Of a DNA stretch of 64,000 nt, positions 54,341-62,591 are shown one piece after another (position 1 is the stretch's first letter; the number at the start of each line of letters is the position of its first letter). The notes beneath the pieces were generated by a model. That model saw nothing but the letters and a program-made list of their open reading frames with translations, had not been told where the DNA came from and searched no databases. Both the position numbers and the translations under genes were made by a program. The DNA is from Chryseobacterium sp. SN22 (lineage in GTDB: Bacteria; Bacteroidota; Bacteroidia; Flavobacteriales; Weeksellaceae), in assembly GCF_008329705.1 (NCBI RefSeq), contig NZ_VTSX01000008.1, forward strand, positions 62,001 to 126,000, given 5' to 3'.

Positions 54341-55351
54341 ATGATAGAAAAGATAGAAGAATTACTGGTTGAAGTAAACAGCTTCCATGCGACATCAAAG
54401 GAGGAGATCGAAAACTTCCGGATCAAATACAACGGTAAAAAAGGAATTCTGAACGATTTTTTTGAAAAGTTTAAAGAAGTTCCGAACGACCAGAAAAAAG
54501 ATTTCGGACAAAAGATCAATACTTTAAAGCAGGCTGTTAACGTAAAGTTGGAGGATTTGAAGAATGCTTCCACATCTTCTATTGTCGTAGAAAAAGAAGA
54601 CCTTACAAGACCGGCCTTTCCTCTGGAACTGGGATCAAGACATCCGATCAACCTTGTGAAAAACAGGATCATCGAAATCTTTAAATCTATTGGTTTTGCT
54701 GTGGCAGACGGACCGGAAATAGAGGACGACTGGCACAACTTTACCGCACTGAACCTTCCGGAATATCATCCGGCAAGGGACATGCAGGATACCTTTTTCA
54801 TCGAGCAGAACCCGGACATTCTTTTGAGAACCCACACTTCTTCGGTACAGATCCGTTACATGGAAGAGCACCAGCCTCCGATCAGGATCTTATCTCCGGG
54901 AAGGGTTTTCCGTAATGAAGCGGTTTCTTCACGTTCGCACTGTATTTTCCATCAGATCGAAGGTTTATATATTGATGAAAACGTCAGTTTTGCCGACCTG
55001 AAGCAGACCATCCAGTTCTTTACGACAGAGCTCTTCGGAAAATCGAAAATCAGGCTGAGGCCTTCTTATTTCCCTTTTACCGAGCCGAGTGCAGAAATTG
55101 ATGTGTACTGGGGGTTGAATTCCGAAACGGATTACAGAATCACCAAAGGAACCGGCTGGCTGGAAATCATGGGCTGCGGAATGGTAGATCCTGCCGTGCT
55201 TAAAAATGTAAACATCGATCCGGAGAAATATTCAGGGTATGCTTTCGGAATGGGAATTGAAAGAATCGTTATGCTCCTGTACCAGATGAGCGACATCAGA
55301 ATGTTCTTCGAAAACGACATAAGAACACTTGAGCAGTTTAAGACTTTATAG
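54341..55351 (+). CDS. pheS: Phenylalanine--tRNA ligase alpha subunit
   Basis: A 336-residue class II aminoacyl-tRNA synthetase subunit of normal length. An N-terminal coiled-coil arm (about 1-85) binds tRNA. Class II motif 2 is seen around [23 protein letters not shown], the phenylalanine-pocket [10 protein letters not shown] follows, and motif 3 is [14 protein letters not shown] near the C-terminus. It pairs with PheT, which is not in this window; the gene is monocistronic here, with its own terminator. Confidence 0.97.
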   Translation: MIEKIEELLVEVNSFHATSKEEIENFRIKYNGKKGILNDFFEKFKEVPNDQKKDFGQKINTLKQAVNVKLEDLKNASTSSIVVEKEDLTRPAFPLELGSRHPINLVKNRIIEIFKSIGFAVADGPEIEDDWHNFTALNLPEYHPARDMQDTFFIEQNPDILLRTHTSSVQIRYMEEHQPPIRILSPGRVFRNEAVSSRSHCIFHQIEGLYIDENVSFADLKQTIQFFTTELFGKSKIRLRPSYFPFTEPSAEIDVYWGLNSETDYRITKGTGWLEIMGCGMVDPAVLKNVNIDPEKYSGYAFGMGIERIVMLLYQMSDIRMFFENDIRTLEQFKTL

Positions 55352-55373
55352 TCGGCTGAGCTTTAACTCATAC

Positions 55374-55410
55374 AAATCCTGTAAAAAAATTGTTTACAGG
55401 ATTTTTTTAT
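55374..55410 (+). terminator. Terminator of pheS
   Basis: A 12-bp perfect stem AAATCCTGTAAA/TTTACAGGATTT (55374-55385 with 55393-55404), followed by further T residues. Confidence 0.9.
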
Positions 55411-55436
55411 TATTTTTATACTGAAAATTACACAAA

Positions 55437-57170
55437 ATGTTCAGGAAATTATCTGGTTTCAGATCGAGGAAGATCATTCACTACGCATTGCTTATCTGTA
55501 TTCTGCTCATACAGCTTCTGATTGCCTCTTTCTTTTATAATGAATTTATTACCAGGAAAAATCTGGCTTTCTTTGAAAAACAGCTTAAAGAAGTGAATGT
55601 TCTGGATAACCTTACAGATACCTCCCGTAAAGAACTGCTGAATGCGCAGAACTGCTTCCAGAATTATATTATTTATGAAGATAAAAAATATCTGGACTAC
55701 TATTTTGCTTCGCTGCATAAGCTTGGGGGAAATCTGGAAAGCATGAACCATTACGGGGCCAAATACCCGAGACTGAACCGTATTTTAACTTTACAGAAAA
55801 GCGATTCATTAGAAATTAAAAAATTAAAATCTCTTATTGATTCTACGTACGAATATTCGGCACAATCCAACATAAGAGTCCCAAACAGTTTCCCTAAGCT
55901 GCAGAGTTATAATGCGGAATATAACTTCGACAGGTTTAATGTGGAAACAAAGACCTTTTCAGACACCGTAAAGAAAAAAGGACTGTTCGGACGTTTGGGA
56001 GATGCCATTTCCGGAAAAGAGAGTGTGCGTAAGGATAGCGTCGTCGTTACCGTAAAGCAGGGGAAAGTTCCTGTATCTGCAGAAATAAAAGCAGAAGTGG
56101 ACAGCATCATGAACCAGGTCACTAAGCATTATACTGGGCAGATCCGGAAAATACAGGTTACCGTTACCGAAAAGCAAAACAGCGATGGAAAGTTTTACAG
56201 GATTTTCAGTAAACTTCTGGTCTACAGCAACGGTCTGATGAACATTTACGATGTAGCGATCAAAGGTTCTAAAGCAGACCTTCAGAAAGAATACGACAAA
56301 CAGAATTCCGAGAACAACAGGATCAGGACGTATCTTATTTTCGGGGCCATGGTCCTGATGTTCATCGTTTCCATCCTGATTATGTTCCTGACCCGTATCG
56401 CCTTTATCTACGAAAAACGCCTGAATGCGGCCAATGAGCAGATTAAAGAAAACCTGAATTTTAAAAACCGGATTTTGGGAATGTTAAGCCATGAGCTGAG
56501 ATCCCCGCTGAAAATTATCGGCCTTTTCATCGGCAGGATCAATAAGAAAACGGAGGACCGGCAGATTAAGGAATATCTCAAATCCATCAGCTTTACCAAT
56601 GACAGCTTGCTTCTTCAGGCGAACCAGATCCTTGAATACACCAAAAACCAGGCAGTAGAAAATAAGCTTATCCCCGTAAAGTTTAATCTTAAAAATGAGA
56701 TCACTTCCATACTGACTTCTATTGAGCCTTACATCCAGACAAGAAACAACACCTTTATCGTCCGTGAGAATATACATCCTGATCTTGATGTTTATTCCGA
56801 TAGTAAAAAGATCAACCAGATCTTCATGAATATTCTGGGGAATGCCAATAAGTTTACAGAGAATGGGCAGATTACCGTTAAGGTAAAAACGGAGCCGGTG
56901 GATGAAGATACAATTTCCCTGATCACCCGGATTTCCGATACCGGTGCCGGGATTTCAAATCATGATCTTGAAAAGATCTTCGAACCTTATTACCAGGGGG
57001 TGCTGTCGGAAGATGTGGAAAACCTCGGAGCAGGCCTCGGGCTGAGCCTGTGTAAAGAAATTGTAGAATTATATTCGGGACATATCACCGTTGAAAGCGA
57101 AACAGGTAAAGGGACCACGGTTACTTTCACGGTCAATTTAAATCTTATTAATGAACAGGATAGATCATAA
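55437..57170 (+). CDS. Sensor histidine kinase with large periplasmic domain
   Basis: A 577-residue membrane kinase. Helix 1 is about 14-34 and helix 2 about 299-319, so a periplasmic domain of about 265 residues lies between them. No named sensor family is recognised; it contains a Ser/Lys-rich middle and a coiled-coil stretch. The H-box is MLSHELRSPL with His352; N-box NILGNANKFT, G1 DTGAGI and G2 GAGLGLSLCKE are complete, so ATP binding and phosphotransfer should work. It overlaps the response regulator by 20 bases, marking a cognate pair. Confidence 0.9.
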   Translation: MFRKLSGFRSRKIIHYALLICILLIQLLIASFFYNEFITRKNLAFFEKQLKEVNVLDNLTDTSRKELLNAQNCFQNYIIYEDKKYLDYYFASLHKLGGNLESMNHYGAKYPRLNRILTLQKSDSLEIKKLKSLIDSTYEYSAQSNIRVPNSFPKLQSYNAEYNFDRFNVETKTFSDTVKKKGLFGRLGDAISGKESVRKDSVVVTVKQGKVPVSAEIKAEVDSIMNQVTKHYTGQIRKIQVTVTEKQNSDGKFYRIFSKLLVYSNGLMNIYDVAIKGSKADLQKEYDKQNSENNRIRTYLIFGAMVLMFIVSILIMFLTRIAFIYEKRLNAANEQIKENLNFKNRILGMLSHELRSPLKIIGLFIGRINKKTEDRQIKEYLKSISFTNDSLLLQANQILEYTKNQAVENKLIPVKFNLKNEITSILTSIEPYIQTRNNTFIVRENIHPDLDVYSDSKKINQIFMNILGNANKFTENGQITVKVKTEPVDEDTISLITRISDTGAGISNHDLEKIFEPYYQGVLSEDVENLGAGLGLSLCKEIVELYSGHITVESETGKGTTVTFTVNLNLINEQDRS

Positions 57171-57795
57171 ACCAATCCGGTTTTTACTGGCAGACGACCA
57201 CAGCCTTATCAGACAGGGGCTTATTTTTGTTTTGGAAGATATTGGGGTGGAGCATGACGTGATTCATGCTTCCAGCCTGCAGCGGACTTTGGAATGCATT
57301 AGCAGCCAGCCCATCGATATTGCCATCATCGATGCCCATTTTCCTGATGGGAACAGCCTTTTCGTTATACCGGAAATCAGAAAGATTCAGCCTGAAATAC
57401 GCATTTTGATTTTTACAGGGATCGATGAAGAGGTCCATGCCCTTAAATTTATCAACGCGGGGGTCAATGGCTTTTTAAGCAAGCTGAATGAAGAAGAGGA
57501 AATAAAGCAGGCCATTGCAAAAATGATCACCCACGGCGAATATATCTCATCCAAAACCCAGGCTTTGTTGCTGAATTCACTGAAAAACCCAAGCCTGATC
57601 AGTCCTTTTCTATCCTTGACCGAACGGGAGTTTCAGATTGCAGAAATGTACATGGAAGGATTAGGAAATCTTGAAATTGCCAACAGGCTGGATGTAAAAC
57701 AAAATACCGTAAGCACCATTAAAAAAAGGATTTTCGATAAGCTTAAAATAGGTAATCTGGTGGAGCTGATCGAACTGTATAAAAATCACTATTAG
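57151..57795 (+). CDS. NarL/LuxR-type response regulator
   Basis: A 214-residue regulator. The receiver has the acidic pair ADDH (about 14-17), the phosphoacceptor Asp61 in IIDAHF, Thr in IFTG and Lys in FLSK. The C-terminal LuxR HTH is FLSLTEREFQIAEMYMEGL then EIANRLDVKQNTVSTIKKRIF. It is the partner of the overlapping kinase. Its targets are unknown; the 57965-58198 unit directly downstream is one possible target. Confidence 0.92.
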   Translation: MNRIDHKPIRFLLADDHSLIRQGLIFVLEDIGVEHDVIHASSLQRTLECISSQPIDIAIIDAHFPDGNSLFVIPEIRKIQPEIRILIFTGIDEEVHALKFINAGVNGFLSKLNEEEEIKQAIAKMITHGEYISSKTQALLLNSLKNPSLISPFLSLTEREFQIAEMYMEGLGNLEIANRLDVKQNTVSTIKKRIFDKLKIGNLVELIELYKNHY

Positions 57796-57964
57796 AATGC
57801 TTTATTTTTTCATCGATTTTTAAAAATCAGGATGCTGCCGGACGGTATTTATGAAGACTCCTTTCTCTTTAAATACAGGCTGTTAACCTGTTTGTAGATA
57901 AATATCTACAGCTATAGCGATATATATCTAAATGATTTATTATGATGATATATACCGGGGTTGG
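57796..57964. other. AT-rich intergenic segment behind the response regulator
   Basis: No gene and no strong terminator right after the response regulator stop. The stretch is AT-rich with several near-palindromic ATATA runs (about 57920-57957), ahead of the -7 element at 57965. Confidence 0.4.
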
Positions 57965-57972
57965 TATTTTTG
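57965..57972 (+). promoter_or_regulatory. -7 element of a candidate non-coding transcript
   Basis: TATTTTTG, a full TAnnTTTG match. A start near 57979 would begin a transcript of about 220 bases ending at the hairpin 58168-58193. No TTG -33 is evident at the right spacing. Confidence 0.45.
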
Positions 57973-57978
57973 TATAAG

Positions 57979-58198
57979 AATAATAAACGATTATTAACCT
58001 ATATTTAAGTGGTCTCCGGTTCCAAAACACAAATGATGATTTCTTCTATGGAACCGGATCTAAAAACACAAATGATTTCGTATCTGCAAAGAATGAAAAA
58101 TCTGATGCCGGTACATTGTAGAAGGGGTTAGATGAAGGCGGCCTAAAAAAACGCATGTAATGGAAACAAGCCTCCGGAACGTTCCGGAGGCTTTGTTT
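57979..58198 (+). ncRNA. Candidate structured small RNA (may encode a 32-residue peptide)
   Basis: A self-contained unit between the response regulator and DUF3108 genes: a -7 element at 57965-57972, an internal 10-bp perfect stem TCCGGTTCCA/TGGAACCGGA (58015-58024 with 58049-58058) whose loop holds an ATG, two copies of AAACACAAATGAT near 58025 and 58065, and a strong terminator at 58168-58193. The frame 58033-58131 would encode 32 residues. It matches no RNA family I can name. The 5' end is inferred. Confidence 0.4.
58033..58131 (+). CDS. Possible 32-residue small protein inside the candidate RNA
   Basis: An ATG-to-TAG frame starting MMISSMEPDLKTQ and ending MPVHCRRG, amphipathic and without a hydrophobic anchor. 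The ATG lies in the loop of the 58015-58058 hairpin, so structure could limit initiation. The frame may be chance. Confidence 0.25.
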   Translation: MMISSMEPDLKTQMISYLQRMKNLMPVHCRRG

Positions 58199-58200
58199 TT
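58168..58200 (+). terminator. Terminator of the candidate small RNA
   Basis: A 13-bp perfect palindrome with arm AAGCCTCCGGAAC (58168-58180 with 58181-58193), followed by TGTTTTT. It is far (about 370 bases) from the response regulator stop, so it probably ends a separate transcript. Confidence 0.85.
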
Positions 58201-58323
58201 AATTACTTAGAAACAAAACGTAATTAAAAACATATATATTGAAAACCTGTTAATGTAAATGAGCAACGATCCTATTTATACAGAAGACAATAAGGTTTCA
58301 ATATGTATTATATCAAAATAAAA

Positions 58324-58346
58324 AGGCTGTCCTTTTGAGACAGCCT
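58324..58346 (-). terminator. Terminator of the DUF3108 gene
   Basis: An 8-bp stem AGGCTGTC/GACAGCCT (58324-58331 with 58339-58346). The minus-strand exit is TTTTTATTTT, and the plus strand also has a T-rich exit. Confidence 0.8.
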
Positions 58347-58366
58347 CTTTTGTTTTCCAACTTTAC

Positions 58367-59137
58367 TTATTTTATGAACCTTAAAGGGTATTTCACATTT
58401 TTAAAATCATCAATGCTTGCTTTTAAGGAGCCTACGGCTATTTCCGCTTTAAGGAGGATCGGAATGTGGTTAGCGTCATTGGAAACCCACATCGTTACTC
58501 CTTCCTTTTCTTTAAAAACCCTTCCGCTTTTTACTGAAGGAATAATTTTCAGGCAGCTGATCTTTCCGAATTTGGTATCCAGGTTTTCCGTACCCGTTAC
58601 TCTCAGCTGGAAAGGGAACATTTCGTCATCAATCCATACATTCATATTAATCACGCTTCCGACTTTCAGTTCTGCCGGGCTTTTGCTGCGCAGGTAGTAA
58701 AAACAGGAAAGCATATCCTGTACCCCTTTTACCGACCTTATTACTTTAGAGCCATTGGCGGGTGTTTTTTTATCGGTTAAAATCAGGGTATTGTTGCTGT
58801 GGTTGAAGACTGTTTCAAGATGCTGCCTGTAGCTGCCCTCCTTTACATTTCTTACATAAAAACTGGGAAGCTCCGTCTGCATATTGATATAGCTTTCGTA
58901 GAAATCATCTACTTTAAAAAAGGCCTTTACCGCACCGCTGGTCTGCCCCGTTCCTCTTACATGAAGGTGGGGAGCTCCTTTATAATTGGTTTTCTGCGCA
59001 GTAAGATTAGCATAGCCCGCGTTCAGAAATCCATAGTGGATTCTCAGCGTAATCGACTCACCGTTATTGATGTTGGTGATCTGGCCGTAGCCGAGAAAGA
59101 ATAAAAAAAAGGAAATTACATTAAAAAATTTCTTCAT
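58367..59137 (-). CDS. DUF3108 exported protein
   Basis: A 256-residue protein with a signal peptide (MKKFFNVISFFLFFLGYGQ) and one DUF3108 domain. ITLRIHYGFLNAGYANLT at the N-terminus, the DFYESYINMQTELPSFYVRNVKEG stretch and DMLSCFYYLRS in the middle, and FGKISCLKIIPSV then TMWVSNDANHIPILLKAEI near the end are family-typical. It is periplasmic and the function is not established. It is transcribed away from the ferredoxin reductase gene. Confidence 0.9.
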   Translation of the reverse strand: MKKFFNVISFFLFFLGYGQITNINNGESITLRIHYGFLNAGYANLTAQKTNYKGAPHLHVRGTGQTSGAVKAFFKVDDFYESYINMQTELPSFYVRNVKEGSYRQHLETVFNHSNNTLILTDKKTPANGSKVIRSVKGVQDMLSCFYYLRSKSPAELKVGSVINMNVWIDDEMFPFQLRVTGTENLDTKFGKISCLKIIPSVKSGRVFKEKEGVTMWVSNDANHIPILLKAEIAVGSLKASIDDFKNVKYPLRFIK

Positions 59138-59251
59138 AATTACAATTTTACAAAAAGGTTGCCAACTCTTAGATTGAAAAAAAGGGCAAAGGTTTGATAA
59201 ATCTCAGTTTTTTATTTAGAATGAATTAAATAAGCTTCGCATTAAAATTAG

Positions 59252-59259
59252 TAAATTTG
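59252..59259 (+). promoter_or_regulatory. -7 element before the ferredoxin reductase gene
   Basis: TAAATTTG, a full TAnnTTTG match 33 bases before the ATG at 59293. Confidence 0.5.
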
Positions 59260-59292
59260 CAATCACAAGTATAATTAATTTATCTTATAATT

Positions 59293-60348
59293 ATGATAAC
59301 GACCGATATATTGATCATAGGAGCCGGCCCGACTGGACTTTTTGCTGTATTTGAAGCAGGTTTATTGAAAATGAAGTGCCACATCATCGATGCACTTCCT
59401 CAACCGGGAGGACAGTTGGCTGAGCTTTATCCTAAAAAACCTATTTTCGATATTCCGGGTTATCCTTCCGTGAATGCAGGCGAGCTGGTAGATAACCTGA
59501 TGGAGCAGATTAAGCAGTTCCAGCCTGGATTTACCCTTGGAGAGACCGCAGTTTCGTACACCAAAGTTGATGACGAATGGTTTGAGGTGCTGACCAACAA
59601 AGGAACCGTACACAGAGCAAAGGCAATTGCCATTGCAGGCGGGCTGGGAACATTTGAACCGAGAAAACCGGCTCTTGAAAATATTGCAGACTATGAGGAA
59701 AAAGGGCTTGAATATTTTGTAAAAGAGCCTGAACACTTCAGAAATAAAAAAGTAGTGATTGCCGGTGGAGGAGATTCTGCACTGGACTGGAGTATTTTCC
59801 TTTCCAATGTAGCCAGCGAAGTGACCCTGATCCACAGACGAAATGAATTCCGCGGAGCCCTGGATTCCGTAGAAAAAGTCCAGGACCTTAAAAATCAGGG
59901 GAAGATCAAACTTATTACGCCTGCAGAAGTAACGGCCATCAAAGGGGAAGGTAAAGTGGAAGCCATTACCGTAGCCATAGACGGACAGGATCCTTACGAT
60001 ATGGAAACGGATTATTTTATCCCGTTATTCGGATTGACTCCTAAACTGGGAGAGATCGGGAACTGGGGACTGAATATCGAGAAAAATGCTATTGTGGTAA
60101 ACAACGCTTTGGACTACCAGACCAATATCGACGGCATTTATGCCATCGGTGACATTAATACCTATCCGGGAAAATTAAAGCTGATCCTTTGCGGATTCCA
60201 CGAAGCAACGTTAATGTGCCAGAGTGTGTATAACCGATTGAATCCGGGTAAAAAATTCGTTCTGAAATATACAACGGTAAGCGGTGTAGACGGTTTCGAC
60301 GGAAGCCGAAAGGAAGCCGAGAAAGCGGTTGTGAAAAAAATTGACTAA
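59293..60348 (+). CDS. Ferredoxin--NADP reductase, thioredoxin-reductase-like type
   Basis: A 351-residue flavoenzyme. The FAD-binding GAGPTGLFAVFEAG (about 10-23), PQPGGQLAELYPKK, the NADPH site VVIAGGGDSALDW and the C-terminal GIYAIGDINTYPGKLKL are classic for the YumC/TrxR-like ferredoxin reductase. It lacks the CxxC redox disulfide of true thioredoxin reductases. It passes electrons between NADPH and the 2Fe-2S ferredoxin encoded 78 bases downstream, an operon that makes functional sense. Confidence 0.93.
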   Translation: MITTDILIIGAGPTGLFAVFEAGLLKMKCHIIDALPQPGGQLAELYPKKPIFDIPGYPSVNAGELVDNLMEQIKQFQPGFTLGETAVSYTKVDDEWFEVLTNKGTVHRAKAIAIAGGLGTFEPRKPALENIADYEEKGLEYFVKEPEHFRNKKVVIAGGGDSALDWSIFLSNVASEVTLIHRRNEFRGALDSVEKVQDLKNQGKIKLITPAEVTAIKGEGKVEAITVAIDGQDPYDMETDYFIPLFGLTPKLGEIGNWGLNIEKNAIVVNNALDYQTNIDGIYAIGDINTYPGKLKLILCGFHEATLMCQSVYNRLNPGKKFVLKYTTVSGVDGFDGSRKEAEKAVVKKID

Positions 60349-60426
60349 ATTTGTTGCGGCTTGCGGCTATAAACTGTGATAAACAGACTGCCATCAGCAG
60401 AGATCAACAATAAGAATCAACAGAGA

Positions 60427-60756
60427 ATGAGCGATATAAACATAAAAATCACCGATCGGGAAGGGGTAACCCATGATGTTGTAGCACCTACGGATATGTC
60501 TATGAACCTAATGGAAATCATTCGTTCGTACGAGTTGGCGGAAGAAGGGACCATCGGGGTTTGCGGAGGAATGGCCATGTGTGCGTCCTGCCAGGTGTAT
60601 GTGATTAACGATCCCGGGCTTGAGCCGATGGGCGATGAAGAAGATGCCATGCTGGGCGAAGCGTTCCATGTAGAATCCAACAGCAGACTGGGCTGCCAGC
60701 TGCATATCGTTCCTGAAATGGAAGGGCTGGAAGTAGAGATCGCTCCTTATCCTTAA
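60427..60756 (+). CDS. Adrenodoxin-type 2Fe-2S ferredoxin
   Basis: A 109-residue ferredoxin. The cluster Cys pattern is CGGMAMCASC (C-x5-C-x2-C), with the fourth Cys in RLGCQLHIV, as in adrenodoxin/Fdx. The start is the ATG giving MSDINIKITDREG; the longer frame from 60376 adds 17 residues that do not fit the family. It is the likely partner of the reductase just upstream. Confidence 0.93.
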   Translation: MSDINIKITDREGVTHDVVAPTDMSMNLMEIIRSYELAEEGTIGVCGGMAMCASCQVYVINDPGLEPMGDEEDAMLGEAFHVESNSRLGCQLHIVPEMEGLEVEIAPYP

Positions 60757-60776
60757 TGTATTTTAAACCAAAATAT

Positions 60777-60811
60777 AAATACCTCCTGAAGAAAATCTTC
60801 AGGAGGTATTT
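60777..60811. terminator. Bidirectional terminator between ferredoxin and synthetase genes
   Basis: A perfect 16-bp stem (60777-60792 with 60796-60811, arm starts AAATACCTCC), loop AAA. It serves the plus-strand ferredoxin and sits at the 3' end of the convergent RelA/SpoT gene. Confidence 0.85.
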
Positions 60812-60813
60812 TA

Positions 60814-61815
60814 TTATCTCGTATTGTGCTTGCTTTGAAAGTAATGGATCAGCCAGAGGATAGGGGCGCCCTGCGGAATGGCGAACTTAATGCTCCGGTC
60901 GGTCAGGTTTTTATTCACCGACTTCAGATAGCTGATTTCACTGGTGATGATTTCATCTTTATGCTGTAAAAGCTGGTCTTCAAGCTGTATAAGGTTTAGG
61001 ATTCCCAGATCTTTAAGCTGTGCCGGGAAATGATTTGCCGAGATGTAAGCGGTATCGAATCTTGACTGTCCGGGCGTTCTGAGTGCTTTTCTAACCTTGC
61101 TTTCAATTTCGCGAAGCAAGGGGTTCTTTTTTACAAAGGCGATGATCGTCGATTCATTGATGTTGATCAGTTCCCGTTTGTTCTTCAGATTCCTGCTGAC
61201 CGAATTTTCAAACTCGTGAATTTCTTTTTTCAGCTTCGTGAATTCAATATCTGCCTGCTCCAGAAGGGCCGCAACCCGGTAGAAGGTACGTTGGGCCTTT
61301 TCAGGAATATCGGTTACCGATTTATAACCCAGGTCATGCTCGATTTCCGCCCATGAATGCTGGAGGATGCTCCTGATCTGAATTTCAAACCTGATATTTC
61401 TGTAGTCTGCATATTCTTTGGTCTTCGCTTTCTCCTCATTGATCTGCAGGATGAAATGAATGCTTTTGTATCCGAACTTATCAATCTCGATGTGTCCCTT
61501 ATCAACGGAATTGCTCCAGTCCACCGTGAATTCACGGTTGAGGATTTCCTCAATTTTAGAAATGTCATCTTCAAAATAGGTAATGATCCTTAATCCCAGA
61601 ATATCGGTAATCTCATCAAGGCTCTTATATTTGTCTTTCTTAATGATTTTTTCGGCAAGGCTTGCTTTCGCCTTCACCCTGCTGTTGATCTGATGGATAG
61701 GAATTTTCCTGCATAACCTTCTTAACATCTGCTCCATTTTGGAGCCTAAACCGGAATATAGAGAATGATATTCTTTATATTCTGCCAGAATTTTATTCAG
61801 GTATTCGTCAGCCAT
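60814..61815 (-). CDS. RelA/SpoT-domain (p)ppGpp synthetase-like protein
   Basis: A 333-residue protein with one synthetase domain (about 20-190). It includes RVKAKASLAEKI (ATP/GTP-binding Lys/Arg), ITDILGLRIITYFEDDI (catalytic DxxGxR), FGYKSIHFIL (conserved YxSxH G-loop) and FEIQIRSILQHSWAEIEHDLGYK. It lacks HD, TGS and ACT domains, so it belongs to the single-domain synthetase group and not the long RSH enzymes. The C-terminal ~140 residues are extra and not assigned. It likely makes (p)ppGpp; no toxin-antitoxin partner is adjacent. Confidence 0.85.
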   Translation of the reverse strand: MADEYLNKILAEYKEYHSLYSGLGSKMEQMLRRLCRKIPIHQINSRVKAKASLAEKIIKKDKYKSLDEITDILGLRIITYFEDDISKIEEILNREFTVDWSNSVDKGHIEIDKFGYKSIHFILQINEEKAKTKEYADYRNIRFEIQIRSILQHSWAEIEHDLGYKSVTDIPEKAQRTFYRVAALLEQADIEFTKLKKEIHEFENSVSRNLKNKRELININESTIIAFVKKNPLLREIESKVRKALRTPGQSRFDTAYISANHFPAQLKDLGILNLIQLEDQLLQHKDEIITSEISYLKSVNKNLTDRSIKFAIPQGAPILWLIHYFQSKHNTR

Positions 61816-61941
61816 AGGGGTAAACTCGTATTTTTAAATAGATAAATTTTTAATGAATCGGATCACTTATGGATCTGCAAATTTTACGCTAAAATGAAAA
61901 TTTTCAGAATTTAGATTTAAAAAGCTGGAAGGAAAAGCCGG

Positions 61942-62513
61942 CTAAATTTCTTTTTCTGAAATCCATTTCCCAACCGTCGGTGCTTTATAATTCCTCATCA
62001 TTTCGAGCAATTCTTCAATACCTTCGCTGATCAGCAGCATATCCCGGTTGACCTGTTTTAAGAAGCCTTTATCCACCATGGTCTGAACCATCAGGATCAG
62101 ATCATCATAAAAGCCGTTGATGTTCAGGAGACCGATCGGTTTTTGATGAAGGCCGAGCTGTGCCCAGGTGATCATTTCAAAGAATTCCTCCAGTGTTCCG
62201 TACCCGCCGGGAAGAACGATCACACCATCGCAGAGTTCATTCATTTTGGTTGCATGGTTTCCACCAGAACAAGTTCGGTCAGCTGCTTATGGGCAATTTC
62301 TTTGGATTGTAAAAAGTGGGGAAGAACACCGGTGACTTTTCCTCCGGCGTTTAAGGCTCCGTCTGCCACAGCACCCATCAGGCCGACATCTGCGCCGCCA
62401 TAGATCAATTGAATACCCCGTTTGGCCAGGGTTTGTCCCAATAAGGTTGCCTGTTCTTTATAAATATCGTCCGAACCGAAACTCGATCCGCAGAAGACGG
62501 TGATGCTTTTCAT
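61942..62513 (-). pseudogene. LOG family protein, disrupted by a small deletion
   Basis: The 5' half (62513-62241) encodes the Rossmann-like start MKSITVFCGSSFGSDDIY and GGADVGLMGAVADGAL, then stops after LVETMQPK. The 3' half (62244-61942) restarts in another frame at MNELCDGVIVLPGGYGTLEEFFEM with the PGGxGTxxE motif. In the family the join reads about ETMHERKxKMNEL, so about ten bases including the conserved catalytic Arg are missing. Intact LOG proteins are cytokinin-riboside-monophosphate phosphoribohydrolases or related nucleotide hydrolases. As written this copy would be inactive. Confidence 0.85.
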
Positions 62514-62538
62514 GATGTATTTAATAAATTAAAAACAA

Positions 62539-62570
62539 AAATATCCAAAATCAGGCGACTTTGGATATTT
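62539..62570 (-). terminator. Terminator of pepD
   Basis: An 11-bp stem AAATATCCAAA/TTTGGATATTT (62539-62549 with 62560-62570). On the minus strand T residues follow. It lies between pepD and the LOG pseudogene, about 20 bases after the pepD stop. Confidence 0.8.
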
Positions 62571-62591
62571 CAGTATAGCAATTTTACAATT

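Noticed and set aside
57796..57964. Terminator for the response regulator directly after its stop
   Set aside because: No GC-rich stem with a T-tract is present here; the first strong one is at 58168, which is why a separate transcript is proposed.
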